Made by a program: the position numbers and the translations under genes. The notes beneath the pieces were generated by a model, which had not been told where the DNA came from, ran no database searches, and was given only the letters and a program-made list of their open reading frames with translations. A stretch of 64,000 nt of DNA, taken from positions 2,666,001 through 2,730,000 of the forward strand of contig VRMN01000001.1 of NCBI GenBank assembly GCA_008690995.1, written 5' to 3'. The stretch is from Porphyridium purpureum (taxonomy: Eukaryota; Rhodophyta; Bangiophyceae; Porphyridiales; Porphyridiaceae). This document shows positions 9,898 through 18,935 of this stretch, piece after piece (within the stretch, counting starts at the first letter, position 1; each line of letters opens with the position of its first letter).

Positions 9898-10526
9898 CGA
9901 GATATGACGGAAAAGTCGTTATCGTGCCGAAACCCGGGAAGCTCTGTTTGTCCCGACACGCGAGCGAAATGGGTCAGAACTTTTTCATGATCAGCGTCAA
10001 AGTCGGCGTGTGAGCCTCGTCCTATGAGGAAACGCAGACGCTGTGCAGCAGGGTAGGGCGGGGATGCCATCTCGAGTATCTCTACAATCTCGCGCACATC
10101 CTCGTTCTTCCGCACTTCCAGAAATAGAAGAATGGCGCGTTCCAGAAACTTTGCCACGATATCTCGCGCAGTCCAATCACAGATGATGTCCTTCAGTTGC
10201 TCCCACCAAAAAGGTAGTGCCATGAGCATCCCAAAGTATTTGATGCGGCAGCTGTCATATAATTTAGAATGAAGACGCGGAGAGAGAGCCAAGTTTAACA
10301 GCTTTGGCGCTGTTTCAGCAGTACTGAGATGCTCCCATACCAAACGAAGCAGTTTCCCGCCATTATTGCGCTCGTCCACAAGCGCAATGAGAAGTGATGC
10401 TGGGTCAGTTTCTGTACATACCGCATATAAAAGAGCCTGCGCTGCGCGCGCTGGGTCTCCACGCAGCTCAAACTCTTTCTTTCTCAAAAATGCATACAGC
10501 AGGCCCTGCATTCTCGTAGCTTCCAT
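9894..10526 (-). CDS. N-terminal segment of ZNFX1-like protein
   Basis: 210 residues from a true ATG preceded by a purine-rich leader. The segment is mostly helical with no catalytic motif, consistent with the armadillo-like N-terminal part of ZNFX1 proteins. It ends at a TGA, but the adjacent frame continues with FRHISLTPTADEI, which matches the FRxLxxxPTxxE motif that precedes the helicase core in this family. The overlap at a short T run (A4 on the plus strand, 9911-9914) marks the frame change. Confidence 0.6.
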   Translation of the reverse strand: MEATRMQGLLYAFLRKKEFELRGDPARAAQALLYAVCTETDPASLLIALVDERNNGGKLLRLVWEHLSTAETAPKLLNLALSPRLHSKLYDSCRIKYFGMLMALPFWWEQLKDIICDWTARDIVAKFLERAILLFLEVRKNEDVREIVEILEMASPPYPAAQRLRFLIGRGSHADFDADHEKVLTHFARVSGQTELPGFRHDNDFSVISR

Positions 10527-10634
10527 TTCGTTTTCCCTTTCTCACTGTGCTACGATTCCCATACACCCTGTGCGAGAGGACATCCAGCCGCTGATTCGCC
10601 AGCCTTTCAAGAGGTGGCCGGACGAAGGCGACTG

Positions 10635-10642
10635 TTTATATA
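10635..10642 (-). promoter_or_regulatory. TATA box of the ZNFX1-like locus
   Basis: The minus strand reads TATATAAA about 110 bp upstream of the ATG at 10526, a normal distance for a core promoter plus short leader. Confidence 0.45.
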
Positions 10643-10665
10643 CCGTGATCCCCTCCGAACAAGGT

Positions 10666-10705
10666 AGTCACAAGTCATCAGCAAGTCATGACCATCAGCG
10701 AGTCA
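10666..10705 (-). promoter_or_regulatory. Cluster of four TGACT motifs
   Basis: AGTCA occurs at 10666, 10673, 10684 and 10701 on the plus strand (TGACT on the gene strand). Two copies are followed by CATCAGC-like sequence, giving partial tandem duplication. The cluster sits 24-66 bp upstream of the TATA box, where bZIP/AP-1-like or other activator sites would be expected. The binding factor is unknown. Confidence 0.35.
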
Positions 10706-11146
10706 TAATTATCGTCGCAGTACGCAGTAGACGGGCTGGAAATATCACCCCCACCTTGTGCAATAATGTGTATCGCGATGCACGCCACGAGCGGTGAGAT
10801 GGTATGTCTCTTGCTACCATACCGGAGTCCAGCTTGCTCTCCTCAGAGCTTTGCGCAGCCACGCGGTGGGGAGGGCCGAAAAGGACGCCATCTTGTACGC
10901 TCAGGCGTCCCCCAGAAAGCAGCGTGGTTGCGGTGACCTCGTCCCTCACGTTATCGCCCTGCGTGACACACGGCCCGGTCCCCACAAGCTGCTCTGTTCC
11001 AGACAGGGGATGCCATCTCGCAGCATTCTTCCTCCTGTTCGTTTCCTTTAAACATTCCCCTGTCGGATGTGCACAGAAGCAAGGTTTGTACCCAGTTTGA
11101 CTTCTAGTCCGTCAAGAACGTATTGACGCGGTGGCGCGCAGCGCAA

Positions 11147-11842
11147 ATGGCGAGCAGGTCGGCAAGCTCACACAGACACTTCATGGATAACGAGACAGGG
11201 CAGCTGTGTCTCCGCGGCGACGAGCGGCGCGTCGACTGCTTGGATGGTGAGCGTCGCGGACACTTTAAAATCATCCGCGACGCCAGCTTGGAGAACGAGC
11301 AACAGTGTCAACTCCAAGGTGTGCGTCTCCCCAAGCAAAGAGGATTGGCATTTCTGACCCTCAGCGCCCTGCATGTGTTCTGCGCGGGCGGGCTCGTATT
11401 TGTGGAAGGTGAGCAGTGGATGCGGTGGGCAGGGCCCGGCGGATTGACTATATATTGCATAGGCATGATCGTGGCGATGACCCGCGTGGACGTGGGACAG
11501 CTTCGAGTGGCAGAGTCAGCTCAAGTTGTCGCCACGTGTATTTACTTGATAGTTTTGCTCGCGCTTGGACTCACTGTCATGCGGGACCACCATCCACTCG
11601 TCGCAGCATTTCTGAACATGTGTGATAGTATAATGAGTTGTCCTCTCGCCCCGTCTTCGTACATGGCTTTGTTTCTCGCACTACAAGGGGGGCTACTTCT
11701 CGTCTTCTGGGCTAGCTCACGGCCGCGGATGGAGCAAGGCTCGCACCCATTGGACGTCCAGCAGACTGGGGCTGCGCCAGAAGATATTTTGGAGCAGCGC
11801 ATGAAAGCGTTGGCATTAAATGATTCATTTGAAAGCGACTAA
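11147..11842 (+). CDS. Hypothetical membrane protein with about four transmembrane helices
   Basis: 231 residues from the first true ATG (MASRSASS). A hydrophilic N-terminal ~70 residues precedes four hydrophobic segments, at about 70-90, 100-120, 130-150 and 185-205, with a polar C-terminal tail. I recognise no family signature. The stop is only 14 bp from the stop of CSN6 on the other strand, so the two transcripts must overlap or have extremely short 3' ends. Confidence 0.7.
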   Translation: MASRSASSHRHFMDNETGQLCLRGDERRVDCLDGERRGHFKIIRDASLENEQQCQLQGVRLPKQRGLAFLTLSALHVFCAGGLVFVEGEQWMRWAGPGGLTIYCIGMIVAMTRVDVGQLRVAESAQVVATCIYLIVLLALGLTVMRDHHPLVAAFLNMCDSIMSCPLAPSSYMALFLALQGGLLLVFWASSRPRMEQGSHPLDVQQTGAAPEDILEQRMKALALNDSFESD

Positions 11843-11856
11843 AGACGATTCTAACA

Positions 11857-12951
11857 CTAGAAGACTCGTTTCTGCTGCTTCGACGCCACGACTCCGTAAT
11901 GATCAATCAAATCACTGATGTCCGAGAGTGCCTTTGTGGTTGCGGCCATCAGCGTTTTGATGGACCCATCCACATGCTCGCGCTGCAGGCTCTGCTCCAG
12001 TGCCTGCGGCTTGAGCATACGCACGCAAGCACACACGCTGGCAATTCTGCGCATGATATCGCGATCCATTGGCGTGCGATGCTCATGCACATCGGCCACG
12101 TAGCTGCGCACGACGCCAATGAGGCGCTGAAGTACTGATACAGCATTCAGCGCAGAGTTTAAGAACTGCAGGAGCTCGGCACCCTGCCCTTGTTCTATCG
12201 AGGTTGTGCGGTGCGTCACATGATCCATGGCCACGTGCTCCGATGCCTCACTCGCGTAGGCATGCTGAATTTGCGCAAACTGGAATGAATCTGAAGCCGG
12301 TGCCGAAAAGGACTCTTCGTAGAGAGCCAAAGGCAGCTCCTTGATTAGCCGGTCGGACCGCCGCGGCGTTGGATCCATCAATTCGAACGGGTTGAATAGA
12401 AGCATCAAGAAAGAGTCGCCGCGTTCAATTCCGATCCGTTCGGCTAATTCTCTGTGCAACTCCTTGCACGAACTCGGAATCTGCGAAGGCAGTGGCGGTC
12501 CGCCTTCAGATGCCGTCGGCTCTAGCGTACGGTACCAGCCCACGACATCGTACTGCGGAAAGACCTTTTTGTACTGCTCCGCTCTGACAGAGAGGAACGC
12601 GGCGTCCACTTGTATTTCATTACTAGCCCCAGTGTCCACCATCAAAGACTCGTTTTGCGGCAGCGCGGAAAGCTCGAAGCTGTGATGCAGCTCCACTAGC
12701 CGTGCCTTCTGAATCCCCAGCAATAAGCCAATTGCCGTCGCACTCGCCGCGGGCCCGTGCCCAGCGTGAGACGCCAAGCGCGTGACATGGTCCGAGATGT
12801 TCATCAGCACCAGCGGGTGCACAAGCGCAGACATCGTGTGCGTCCTCTCACAACACCTACGGTCGTCGGGACTAGTCAATCGATTTACTCCGCACACCTT
12901 GTCTATCAAACTGCGATCGGTGGCGACGAGGATGAGACGAAATGGATGCAT
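11857..12951 (-). CDS. CSN6: COP9 signalosome subunit 6
   Basis: Non-catalytic MPN-domain subunit of the COP9 signalosome, which removes NEDD8 from cullins in the nucleus and cytoplasm. The signature HPLVLMNISDHVTR appears at the start of the MPN domain, followed by ATAIGLLLG and the EQYKKVFPQYDVVGWY strand-helix typical of CSN6. The JAMM zinc-binding residues (HxHx7SxxD) are absent, as expected for CSN6 rather than CSN5. The C-terminal half is the helical bundle that joins the CSN helical core. The longest ATG frame gives 364 residues. An internal ATG at 12834 (MSALVHPLV) yields about 325 residues beginning right at the domain and is the more likely start, because the upstream ATG overlaps the divergent gene. 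Confidence 0.93.
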   Translation of the reverse strand: MHPFRLILVATDRSLIDKVCGVNRLTSPDDRRCCERTHTMSALVHPLVLMNISDHVTRLASHAGHGPAASATAIGLLLGIQKARLVELHHSFELSALPQNESLMVDTGASNEIQVDAAFLSVRAEQYKKVFPQYDVVGWYRTLEPTASEGGPPLPSQIPSSCKELHRELAERIGIERGDSFLMLLFNPFELMDPTPRRSDRLIKELPLALYEESFSAPASDSFQFAQIQHAYASEASEHVAMDHVTHRTTSIEQGQGAELLQFLNSALNAVSVLQRLIGVVRSYVADVHEHRTPMDRDIMRRIASVCACVRMLKPQALEQSLQREHVDGSIKTLMAATTKALSDISDLIDHYGVVASKQQKRVF

Positions 12952-14297
12952 TTATATCGGCGTGCACGCCTGCATCCAGATGTCATTGCCGTCCCCGTGT
13001 GCGCACGCGGCCATTCCGACAGTGGCACTCTGCGCGGCGCGTGTTCACCAGGGCCAGCGCCGTGGCGGGGAATGGTGAACCGATTGGGAACGAGTCGACC
13101 ATGGGAGATGCTGTAGAACTCGTGGGGCATCTGGAGGCAGGAAACGCCATGCTCGAATCCGTTGGGATCAAAAGAAATAGGACCAAGTCATCATCCGTGC
13201 GGCATGAGGAACCAATGCGGATCAAGCCCTTGCTGCTGTACGGGGAGCCTGGACTCGGCAAGTCGGTCGCAGTATTGTGGCTCCTTGAGAAGAAAGAGAT
13301 GCGCGACCGCCGCGTCGTGCGGATCGACCTCTCATCAGGAGTAGACTTGATGGATGCGGAAGCTGCGCGCCTGATACGTAATCAGGTCACCTCCGCCACA
13401 GGAAAGTCTGATTCCAAGTTATGCATTGTGTTGGATTGCACCTGGCACAGCTGTGTCGTAGTCAAAAGCGACCAGGCCGGGGCTCTTGTATCTTTGATTT
13501 CGTCTGCCATACTGCCGGAGAGCGATGACGAGCAGAAAGTGTTTCTGGAGGACAGTGTGGTGATCGTAGTTGTCGATACTCCGGCATGCTTTCCATTGGA
13601 AGAGGCCAAGTTTTACTTCCGTGAGTATGGGATGCGTGAGATTGGGGATCTGAATAATTTCTCATTGATTCCGTTCTTTCATCTGCGTTCTGCGGAAATC
13701 GAACAGGTGCTGACGGCGGTTTGCAAGCAGCGCAACGTAGAGCCGCAGCAAGTCGTGGAGAACCGCAACGCAAGATTGATCGGCGCCGGATCACCAGGAA
13801 AAATCATCGAGACTTACTTCAAGTTTCAAGAGCTTGAAAGTGCAGGCTTTGCGCCCGTCGTGTGGAATTTTGCGTCAGAAGTTTGCATTGGCGTATACGA
13901 CAGACAAAAAGGCACTGAGCGTCGCTCGCTGACGTTGCTCGATATTCTTTTGACTTCAAAAACTCTTGCCAAATCGAATGAAGATTTGTGGCTATTGCAG
14001 GCCATGGAGGATAAGGCCATGGCCTTGTTTAGCTTCAAACGCATCGAAATGAAGGAGACCGTCCCTTCGGGTGATCTCTCAGATAGTGGCCGACTGGCGA
14101 AAGAAAAATTCGAAGATACGGTCGCACAGTTGCTCCTTGCATATTCTCAGGCGAGGGAATCATTTGAGCTAAACAATAAGAGCGGCGGTATGCGGCCTCC
14201 AGCAGACTTGGTGTGGAGCCAGCTTTTGCTGCAAGTGTCTGGATTTGTGTCGAGCCGTCGGCGCAAGGGGGATCGCGCAAAGTTTTTTCAGTTTTGA
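12942..14297 (+). CDS. Orphan P-loop NTPase, possibly organelle-targeted
   Basis: 451 residues from the ATG at 12942. A second ATG at 13101 (ACCATGG, strong context) gives 398 residues. The protein has Walker A GEPGLGKS (residues 101-108 of the long form) after a hydrophobic strand, then hydrophobic strands LCIVLDC and VVIVVVDTP that could serve as Walker B/sensor positions, and a helical C-terminal half ending SSRRRKGDRAKFFQF. The layout is that of a STAND/AAA-like NTPase, but I cannot name a family. If the long start is used, the first ~50 residues are Arg/Ser/Ala-rich and almost free of acidic residues, like a mitochondrial or plastid transit peptide. Its 5' end overlaps the long form of CSN6 head-to-head. 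Confidence 0.75.
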   Translation: MDAFISACTPASRCHCRPRVRTRPFRQWHSARRVFTRASAVAGNGEPIGNESTMGDAVELVGHLEAGNAMLESVGIKRNRTKSSSVRHEEPMRIKPLLLYGEPGLGKSVAVLWLLEKKEMRDRRVVRIDLSSGVDLMDAEAARLIRNQVTSATGKSDSKLCIVLDCTWHSCVVVKSDQAGALVSLISSAILPESDDEQKVFLEDSVVIVVVDTPACFPLEEAKFYFREYGMREIGDLNNFSLIPFFHLRSAEIEQVLTAVCKQRNVEPQQVVENRNARLIGAGSPGKIIETYFKFQELESAGFAPVVWNFASEVCIGVYDRQKGTERRSLTLLDILLTSKTLAKSNEDLWLLQAMEDKAMALFSFKRIEMKETVPSGDLSDSGRLAKEKFEDTVAQLLLAYSQARESFELNNKSGGMRPPADLVWSQLLLQVSGFVSSRRRKGDRAKFFQF

Positions 14298-14318
14298 GAA
14301 CAATGGACGAATCTAACT

Positions 14319-15827
14319 TTACACTTGTATCATTGATGAGAGATCAAACACGCGAGCGGTGCAGTCATCACTGACAGAGACGACCAACGCACGTTTCAAT
14401 TGGGCATGAACATGCGCATCCATGCCGAGAATAGGCTGATTATGTGCTTTGATATCAAGCAGAAGCGCGCCGTTGCTCGCTGCCCACACTTTGATCCGGC
14501 CGTCCACTCCGCACGACGCAAAGCTGAGCTGGTTTTCAAGCCACGCGAGCTTTGTAATGCATCCTTCATGCGCATCCGCAAGCTGGTATCGCACTGCGCC
14601 CCCGCTCGCGCCGCCACCCATGCCCACATCCCACGCCACAATCGAGCCATCCGTTGCTCCGCTGATTGCAATCAGTGGTGTACCGCCGATGAGTACTGAC
14701 TCCACGCTACAATCGTCAAGACTGCGCAGCTCCGCGTGATCCATACTCGCGACCAATCGGCTCGTCTCAAGAGAGACAAGGTGCAGTTGCCCGTCGCCAG
14801 CCCCACACAATGCGAGCGACTGGTGCAATGCCATGCACAGGATCCCATCGCGGGAGGATTCTTTCTCGGTCTGCTCGTCATCAACGCCACTTTGTATTTG
14901 GCTATCGTCTCCCTCATCCATGGCGTCCCTCGCATCTTCATCGTCCTCGTCGTCCTCGTCGTCCTCGTCGTCCTCGTCTTCCTCGTCGTCGAGGTCAACC
15001 TTTTTGAAAGGAAATTCAACTTTGGCAAGCTTCGCACCGGACTTGGGATCCCACAAAATGAGACTTCCATCCTGCGATGCCGTGACTATCTTGTGACCAT
15101 CTGGCGTAAAATCGCCCACCGTTACAGGTGCATTGTGCCCAACGAAAATATGGCTCGCTTCAAGATGACCGCGGCCTTGCTTCGTGACCATCCACATGTA
15201 AACCATGCCGTCTTCGCTACCAGCGATGAGTGCTGGACCGCGTGGGTGCCACCGCACCCACTCGATTGAGGCAGACGTGTTTTCGGCCGTCCCGACTTGC
15301 TCCTTTTCCGCTACCCGATACACAAACAAGTTTCCGTTCAGCGCGCCAGCGGCAACAAGTGATGAACAGCTGTCAATAGCCACGCAAGATATCGACTCGG
15401 AGAACCCACCGATCTCGAAAAGGGACTCGAATGACCACCGCGCTATCTTTGTCACCACAGGAGCAGCAGGGCCACCGCCTTCGCCACTGCTACCAAGAGC
15501 AGGCGCAGAGGTTCCAGGTGACATGGTGTTCATTTCGTCCTCCGCGCTGGGCGTGAGCGCGTACAACATGGTCACGTCATCACCTCCCCCGGTTACCACA
15601 AGCACAGACGATGCCGCGAGCTCGGAAATGGCCACGCAGTACACGGAGTCTGTGTGATCATCCAAGACAACCGCCGCATCATCCTCTAACTCGTCTTCCT
15701 CCTCAGACAAGTAATCATCATCGCCTCCCTCAGGCTCCTCAGCACCCGCTTCTCCGGGTCCCGGGACATGCACGTACTCGGTCTCTGCGGTCTCCACAAA
15801 AACGTCGGCCTCCTCCTTTTTCTCCAT
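14319..15827 (-). CDS. WD40 protein of the AAMP/Sqt1 family
   Basis: 502 residues from the first true ATG (MEKKEEAD). An acidic N-terminal region is followed by about seven to eight WD40 repeats. DHTDSVYCVAISE, IEWVRWHPRGPALIAGSEDGMVYMW and HNAPVTVGDFTPDGHKIVTASQDGSLILWD are clear blades. The spacing and the acidic N-terminus match AAMP (animals) and Sqt1 (yeast), the dedicated chaperone that escorts ribosomal protein uL16/Rpl10. Between blades, at about residues 272-305, lies an Asp/Glu tract encoded by repeated GAC/GAG codons, which could bind basic ribosomal proteins. The stop is 21 bp from the convergent NTPase gene. Confidence 0.85.
   Translation of the reverse strand: MEKKEEADVFVETAETEYVHVPGPGEAGAEEPEGGDDDYLSEEEDELEDDAAVVLDDHTDSVYCVAISELAASSVLVVTGGGDDVTMLYALTPSAEDEMNTMSPGTSAPALGSSGEGGGPAAPVVTKIARWSFESLFEIGGFSESISCVAIDSCSSLVAAGALNGNLFVYRVAEKEQVGTAENTSASIEWVRWHPRGPALIAGSEDGMVYMWMVTKQGRGHLEASHIFVGHNAPVTVGDFTPDGHKIVTASQDGSLILWDPKSGAKLAKVEFPFKKVDLDDEEDEDDEDDEDDEDDEDARDAMDEGDDSQIQSGVDDEQTEKESSRDGILCMALHQSLALCGAGDGQLHLVSLETSRLVASMDHAELRSLDDCSVESVLIGGTPLIAISGATDGSIVAWDVGMGGGASGGAVRYQLADAHEGCITKLAWLENQLSFASCGVDGRIKVWAASNGALLLDIKAHNQPILGMDAHVHAQLKRALVVSVSDDCTARVFDLSSMIQV
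14938..14992. repeat. Simple repeat encoding an acidic tract in the AAMP-like gene
   Basis: A run of TCGTCC/TCGTCGTC units encodes the Asp/Glu tract on the minus strand. It is an expandable trinucleotide-type repeat kept in frame within the coding sequence. Confidence 0.7.
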
Positions 15828-16466
15828 CGCGGCTGACGAACCAGGCTGCTGCTTCACAGTCTTTCTCCGATCGATCCGCACTCGGGCTGATGCCCGGTAC
15901 GCGTAAAAGACCACGGCTTTGTTTAGCCACAAACGGGCTTGATCGAACCGGAATTACGAGCACGGGTCTGATCGTCAGATGACGATGGGTGTGTGAACGG
16001 TAGGAAGGGCCGAGAAGCACTTCACGTGGCGGCGCGACCGTTCAGTCGTGAGAGTGGGAATCAGTCCCGCCGATTGTCTTGTTTGCGTTTGTTTTATACG
16101 TTCCTGCTAATACTACATACTAAATCAAATCAAATCAATCGTTCTATCAATCAATCTCCAAACAGAGAGGCAGCCTCTGTGAAAAGCAACGAGTGAACGT
16201 AAGCAGCTCACCACGCAACGTCTTCTAGTCCCGTCGCTGCCGTGGTCCTCGTCTTAAATGTCAAACCCGGCGCATCTCGTTTGTTCATGCCCTGCACCAA
16301 GCACAGCGCCACGCTCGCAAAGGAGCGGAAAATAAATATGAAAAAATCGAGCTCCCATCCCGCTCAGCCAAGCCGGCTGCCCATGCCTTTGAAGCGGAAA
16401 GAAACTCACAAATTAAAAAAAAGCTTCCTCGACATGTCAGCCTATGCGTGCAACCTCCTTCAATCC
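15828..16466. other. Spacer with AAATC/ATCA simple repeats
   Basis: Contains the 5' flank of the AAMP-like gene and the 3' flank of the next minus-strand gene. Short AAATC repeats at 16122-16140 and ATCA repeats at 16145-16157 are the only notable structure. The open frames here lack any protein-like pattern. Confidence 0.4.
16122..16157. repeat. AAATC / ATCA microsatellite
   Basis: Three to four AAATC units, then ATCA units after a short break, in an otherwise unique spacer. Confidence 0.6.
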
Positions 16467-17327
16467 TTATGTGCGCGCCTCGCTCGGCTGAAGGAGACTA
16501 CTAACAGGCGAGTCGGCATCATTGCCCATGCGCTGGCGTCGACTGGGCGATTCAAGAACGTCGCAATCGTGGATACAAGCAAGACTGAACAGGTTCATCT
16601 CACTCTCGCGACTGCGCTTCTGATGCTGCAACAGCTTTGTCCCAGATAAATCGAGAAAAGACCAGTTCCGTCTCATCGGACCACTTGCGCTTTCGACAAA
16701 ATTTTCCGGGTTGCAAAAGTCTAGCTGGCTTTGTGGCCGCGCGCTTTTCGACAGGCGCCTGCGTCGGAGCGATGCAGCACTGCCAGATTTTCTGTATATT
16801 GCGCTAGCAGACACGGGAGCGTGCTCAAGTCGCGCCCTCGGCTTCTCCTCGCTCGGACACACTCGCGACGTGTCAGTTTGTATGGGCCGTGAAGGATGAC
16901 ATTGTCGTTGTCCCTCGTGCTCGTGCTGTTGTTCTTGCTGCTCATGAGGCCGAGGTGATGACCCGCGGGCCACAGTCCCTAGCACTCCACTTTCACACGC
17001 GTCGCTGTCCACCGAGCACGATGACTCGCGCGACATGGACATTTGCGAGTCCTCACTGCTTGCCATTTCTACGGGTGGTACCAACCGTCCAAGCGGAATC
17101 GGGTTTTGCCGAAAGTACCGCTGACTCGCGACAAAGCGCGACATCAGCGGCGAAGCCACGCAGCGAAGCGCCGCCACATTACTTCCGTCGCCGTCATTTC
17201 TCCATGAGGCGCGCCTCTCCGGTGACGCCGGCGGCTTCCCGAGCATGGGCACTGACACGGCGCCCATCTCCACCCCTATGCTGCGAGTTTTTAAGCGTTC
17301 CTCCACCAGAACCGACGCCTCCCCCAT
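16467..17327 (-). CDS. Hypothetical Ser/Arg-rich protein
   Basis: 286 residues with a true ATG. It is rich in Ser, Arg, Gln and Pro with no recognisable domain. It includes an acidic/Ser stretch (SSEDSQMSMSRESSCSVDSD), a Gln/Glu/His-rich stretch, and basic clusters (LRRRRLSKSARP) that could be nuclear localisation or phosphorylation regions. It is probably largely disordered. Real coding status rests on length and composition only. Confidence 0.5.
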   Translation of the reverse strand: MGEASVLVEERLKTRSIGVEMGAVSVPMLGKPPASPERRASWRNDGDGSNVAALRCVASPLMSRFVASQRYFRQNPIPLGRLVPPVEMASSEDSQMSMSRESSCSVDSDACESGVLGTVARGSSPRPHEQQEQQHEHEGQRQCHPSRPIQTDTSRVCPSEEKPRARLEHAPVSASAIYRKSGSAASLRRRRLSKSARPQSQLDFCNPENFVESASGPMRRNWSFLDLSGTKLLQHQKRSRESEMNLFSLACIHDCDVLESPSRRQRMGNDADSPVSSLLQPSEART

Positions 17328-18935
17328 TCAGCCGCGCCGCGCAACGCTTGTGCGCAAAGACGACGCCTAGGTGCTCTGCTGCTCAGCGTCGAGCGCCGTT
17401 TCGTTTTCCTTGTCACCCGTCGACTTTCTCTCGTCGCCGTCGGCCACGCACCTCTATCCACGCTGCATCCCCCGCGGCCACCCAACCACATGCACGCACA
17501 AGCCCGGAAGCACCTCACACGTCGCTTCTCCCTTCGCTCACACGCACATAAGTGTGTGCCGGTTAGTCCGACCTCGCACTTATACGACTTGCTTCCAATG
17601 CGGGGCGCAATGACGCAGGCGCGTGCATCTATATTCGAAGAACCCCAAAGGAACCAAAAAGGAGGCGATCGTTCCCCTCCTTAATTGTTTGCTTATACGC
17701 TCGCGTGGGTGCTGGAGGGGGTTGGGCTTTTTTGGGATAACACCTTCTGTATGCAAATCACAAAAGAGCCCAGATTTCGGCGCAGATAAAAAGCCCGTGT
17801 TCACTGCTCCGTCACCTCTGTGCGCTGCTTCACATCACGCCGCAGCAGCACCATGCCTTAGACCGCACTGTTTTCATAACCCCATCCACTGCATCTGCTA
17901 TGCAAACCGCACCGCCCGCTCTCTAACCGTCGCGCTGGAGACGCGTTGTTGCGTTGTTTCGTTATTCCTCGTACTCCACGCGTGGCGGCTGCGCACCACA
18001 GCCCGGCATGGACGTGGAATCTGTTTTGTGGTCGCCGCAACGCATTCGATGGCTGCCAGCGAATGAGCGAGTTGATCCCAAAAACGAAAGAGAAAAAAGA
18101 AGAACAAAAAACAATCGGAATTAGTGAACATGTGCGCTGAAACTCCTCCCAGAATAAGGAACCACGTGCGCGCAAGGAAATGACCCCAGATCATGAATCT
18201 CCGCATACCATGGAGACTTCCTGCGTGGGGCGGACGCGTGGCGGTACGCCTTCTCGAGACAGAATTTGAGCCGGCTTTGCGCGGCTTGGCTGCGTGCGTA
18301 GTGAAAGAATAGATAGGCAGATCGAGGGTTGCGTGGGCTTGAAAGGCCGGATGCCAGCCGCTCCGAGGGGTGGCGCGCGGGGTACGCCGCTTCGCTCCTG
18401 TTCTGTGCTCAGCGGAGTGGCATGCTCCGCCCACCGAGGTGACGCTTGGCCCCGGCTGACGTCTTTCGAGTGGAGTGGTGGATGGCTCCCCTCTGTGATG
18501 AGTGGACGCGTACATCAGTCAGGCCCGAATCTCGCAGCGCGTATCCAAAACGTCATGCCGTATACGTCGCTTCCGCGCCACTGGGGAAACGGTCGACCCC
18601 ATGCTAATCTCGTGATCCCTGCTTTTATTCATAGACTTGAGCATCACATGCGATCACATTGCACCTTGGTCTTGCGGCTGACTGACAGTATCTCAAAGCA
18701 CAACGAATCTCAATGAGAATCTCGCGAGACGCGACCATGGCAAGCGTGTCTCTCTGTTGCTGTTCCGCACGAGACGTTTGCCTACTTCGCACGTGAGAAA
18801 CCTTTACCAACTGGAATGCGCGCTTCGCGGCCGGCCTCCTTCTGCGCTCGCACACGAAGTGCTTCTCGCGCCTTCGAGACTCATTATCACGTCACGATTT
18901 GTCCACCCAACGGCGTACCGCAAGTCAAAGCCAGA
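17328..18935. other. 1.6-kb spacer without a convincing gene
   Basis: I searched for snRNA cores, tRNA T-loops and protein families and recognised none. There is an A/G-rich run at about 18078-18115. Frames on both strands are short or low in protein character. Confidence 0.4.

Larger units (their letters stand above)
5347..10526 (-). pseudogene. ZNFX1-like helicase / NFX1-type zinc finger locus, interrupted
   Basis: One continuous homologous locus of about 1,725 codons runs from the ATG at 10526 to 5347. In order it encodes an N-terminal helical region, an SF1 helicase core with Walker A, a Cys-rich array of NFX1-type fingers, a helical tail and a C-terminal RZ-type finger. This is the architecture of ZNFX1-type proteins, RNA-binding helicases linked to small-RNA inheritance and antiviral defence. 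The reading is broken three times: a frameshift at an A4 run (9911-9914), an in-frame TGA (8710-8712) and an in-frame TAA (5533-5535). Coding sense continues cleanly across each break, so decay, if real, is recent. Alternatives are assembly errors, an inactive allele, or read-through at the two stops. An intron is unlikely because no credible splice pair brackets the stops. Confidence 0.65.
10527..11146. promoter_or_regulatory. Divergent spacer between the ZNFX1-like locus and a membrane protein gene
   Basis: 620 bp separate the two start codons. On the ZNFX1 side there is a purine-rich leader next to the ATG, a minus-strand TATATAAA at 10642-10635, and four AGTCA (minus-strand TGACT) motifs just upstream. 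No convincing gene is visible in the remainder. Confidence 0.4.

Noticed and set aside
16889-17551. 220-codon plus-strand frame
   Set aside because: Antisense shadow of the Ser/Arg-rich gene; Arg/Pro/Thr low complexity.
17898-18515. 205-codon minus-strand frame in the 17-19 kb spacer
   Set aside because: Arg/His/Thr-rich with a Phe run from an A-rich stretch; no start context or family signal.
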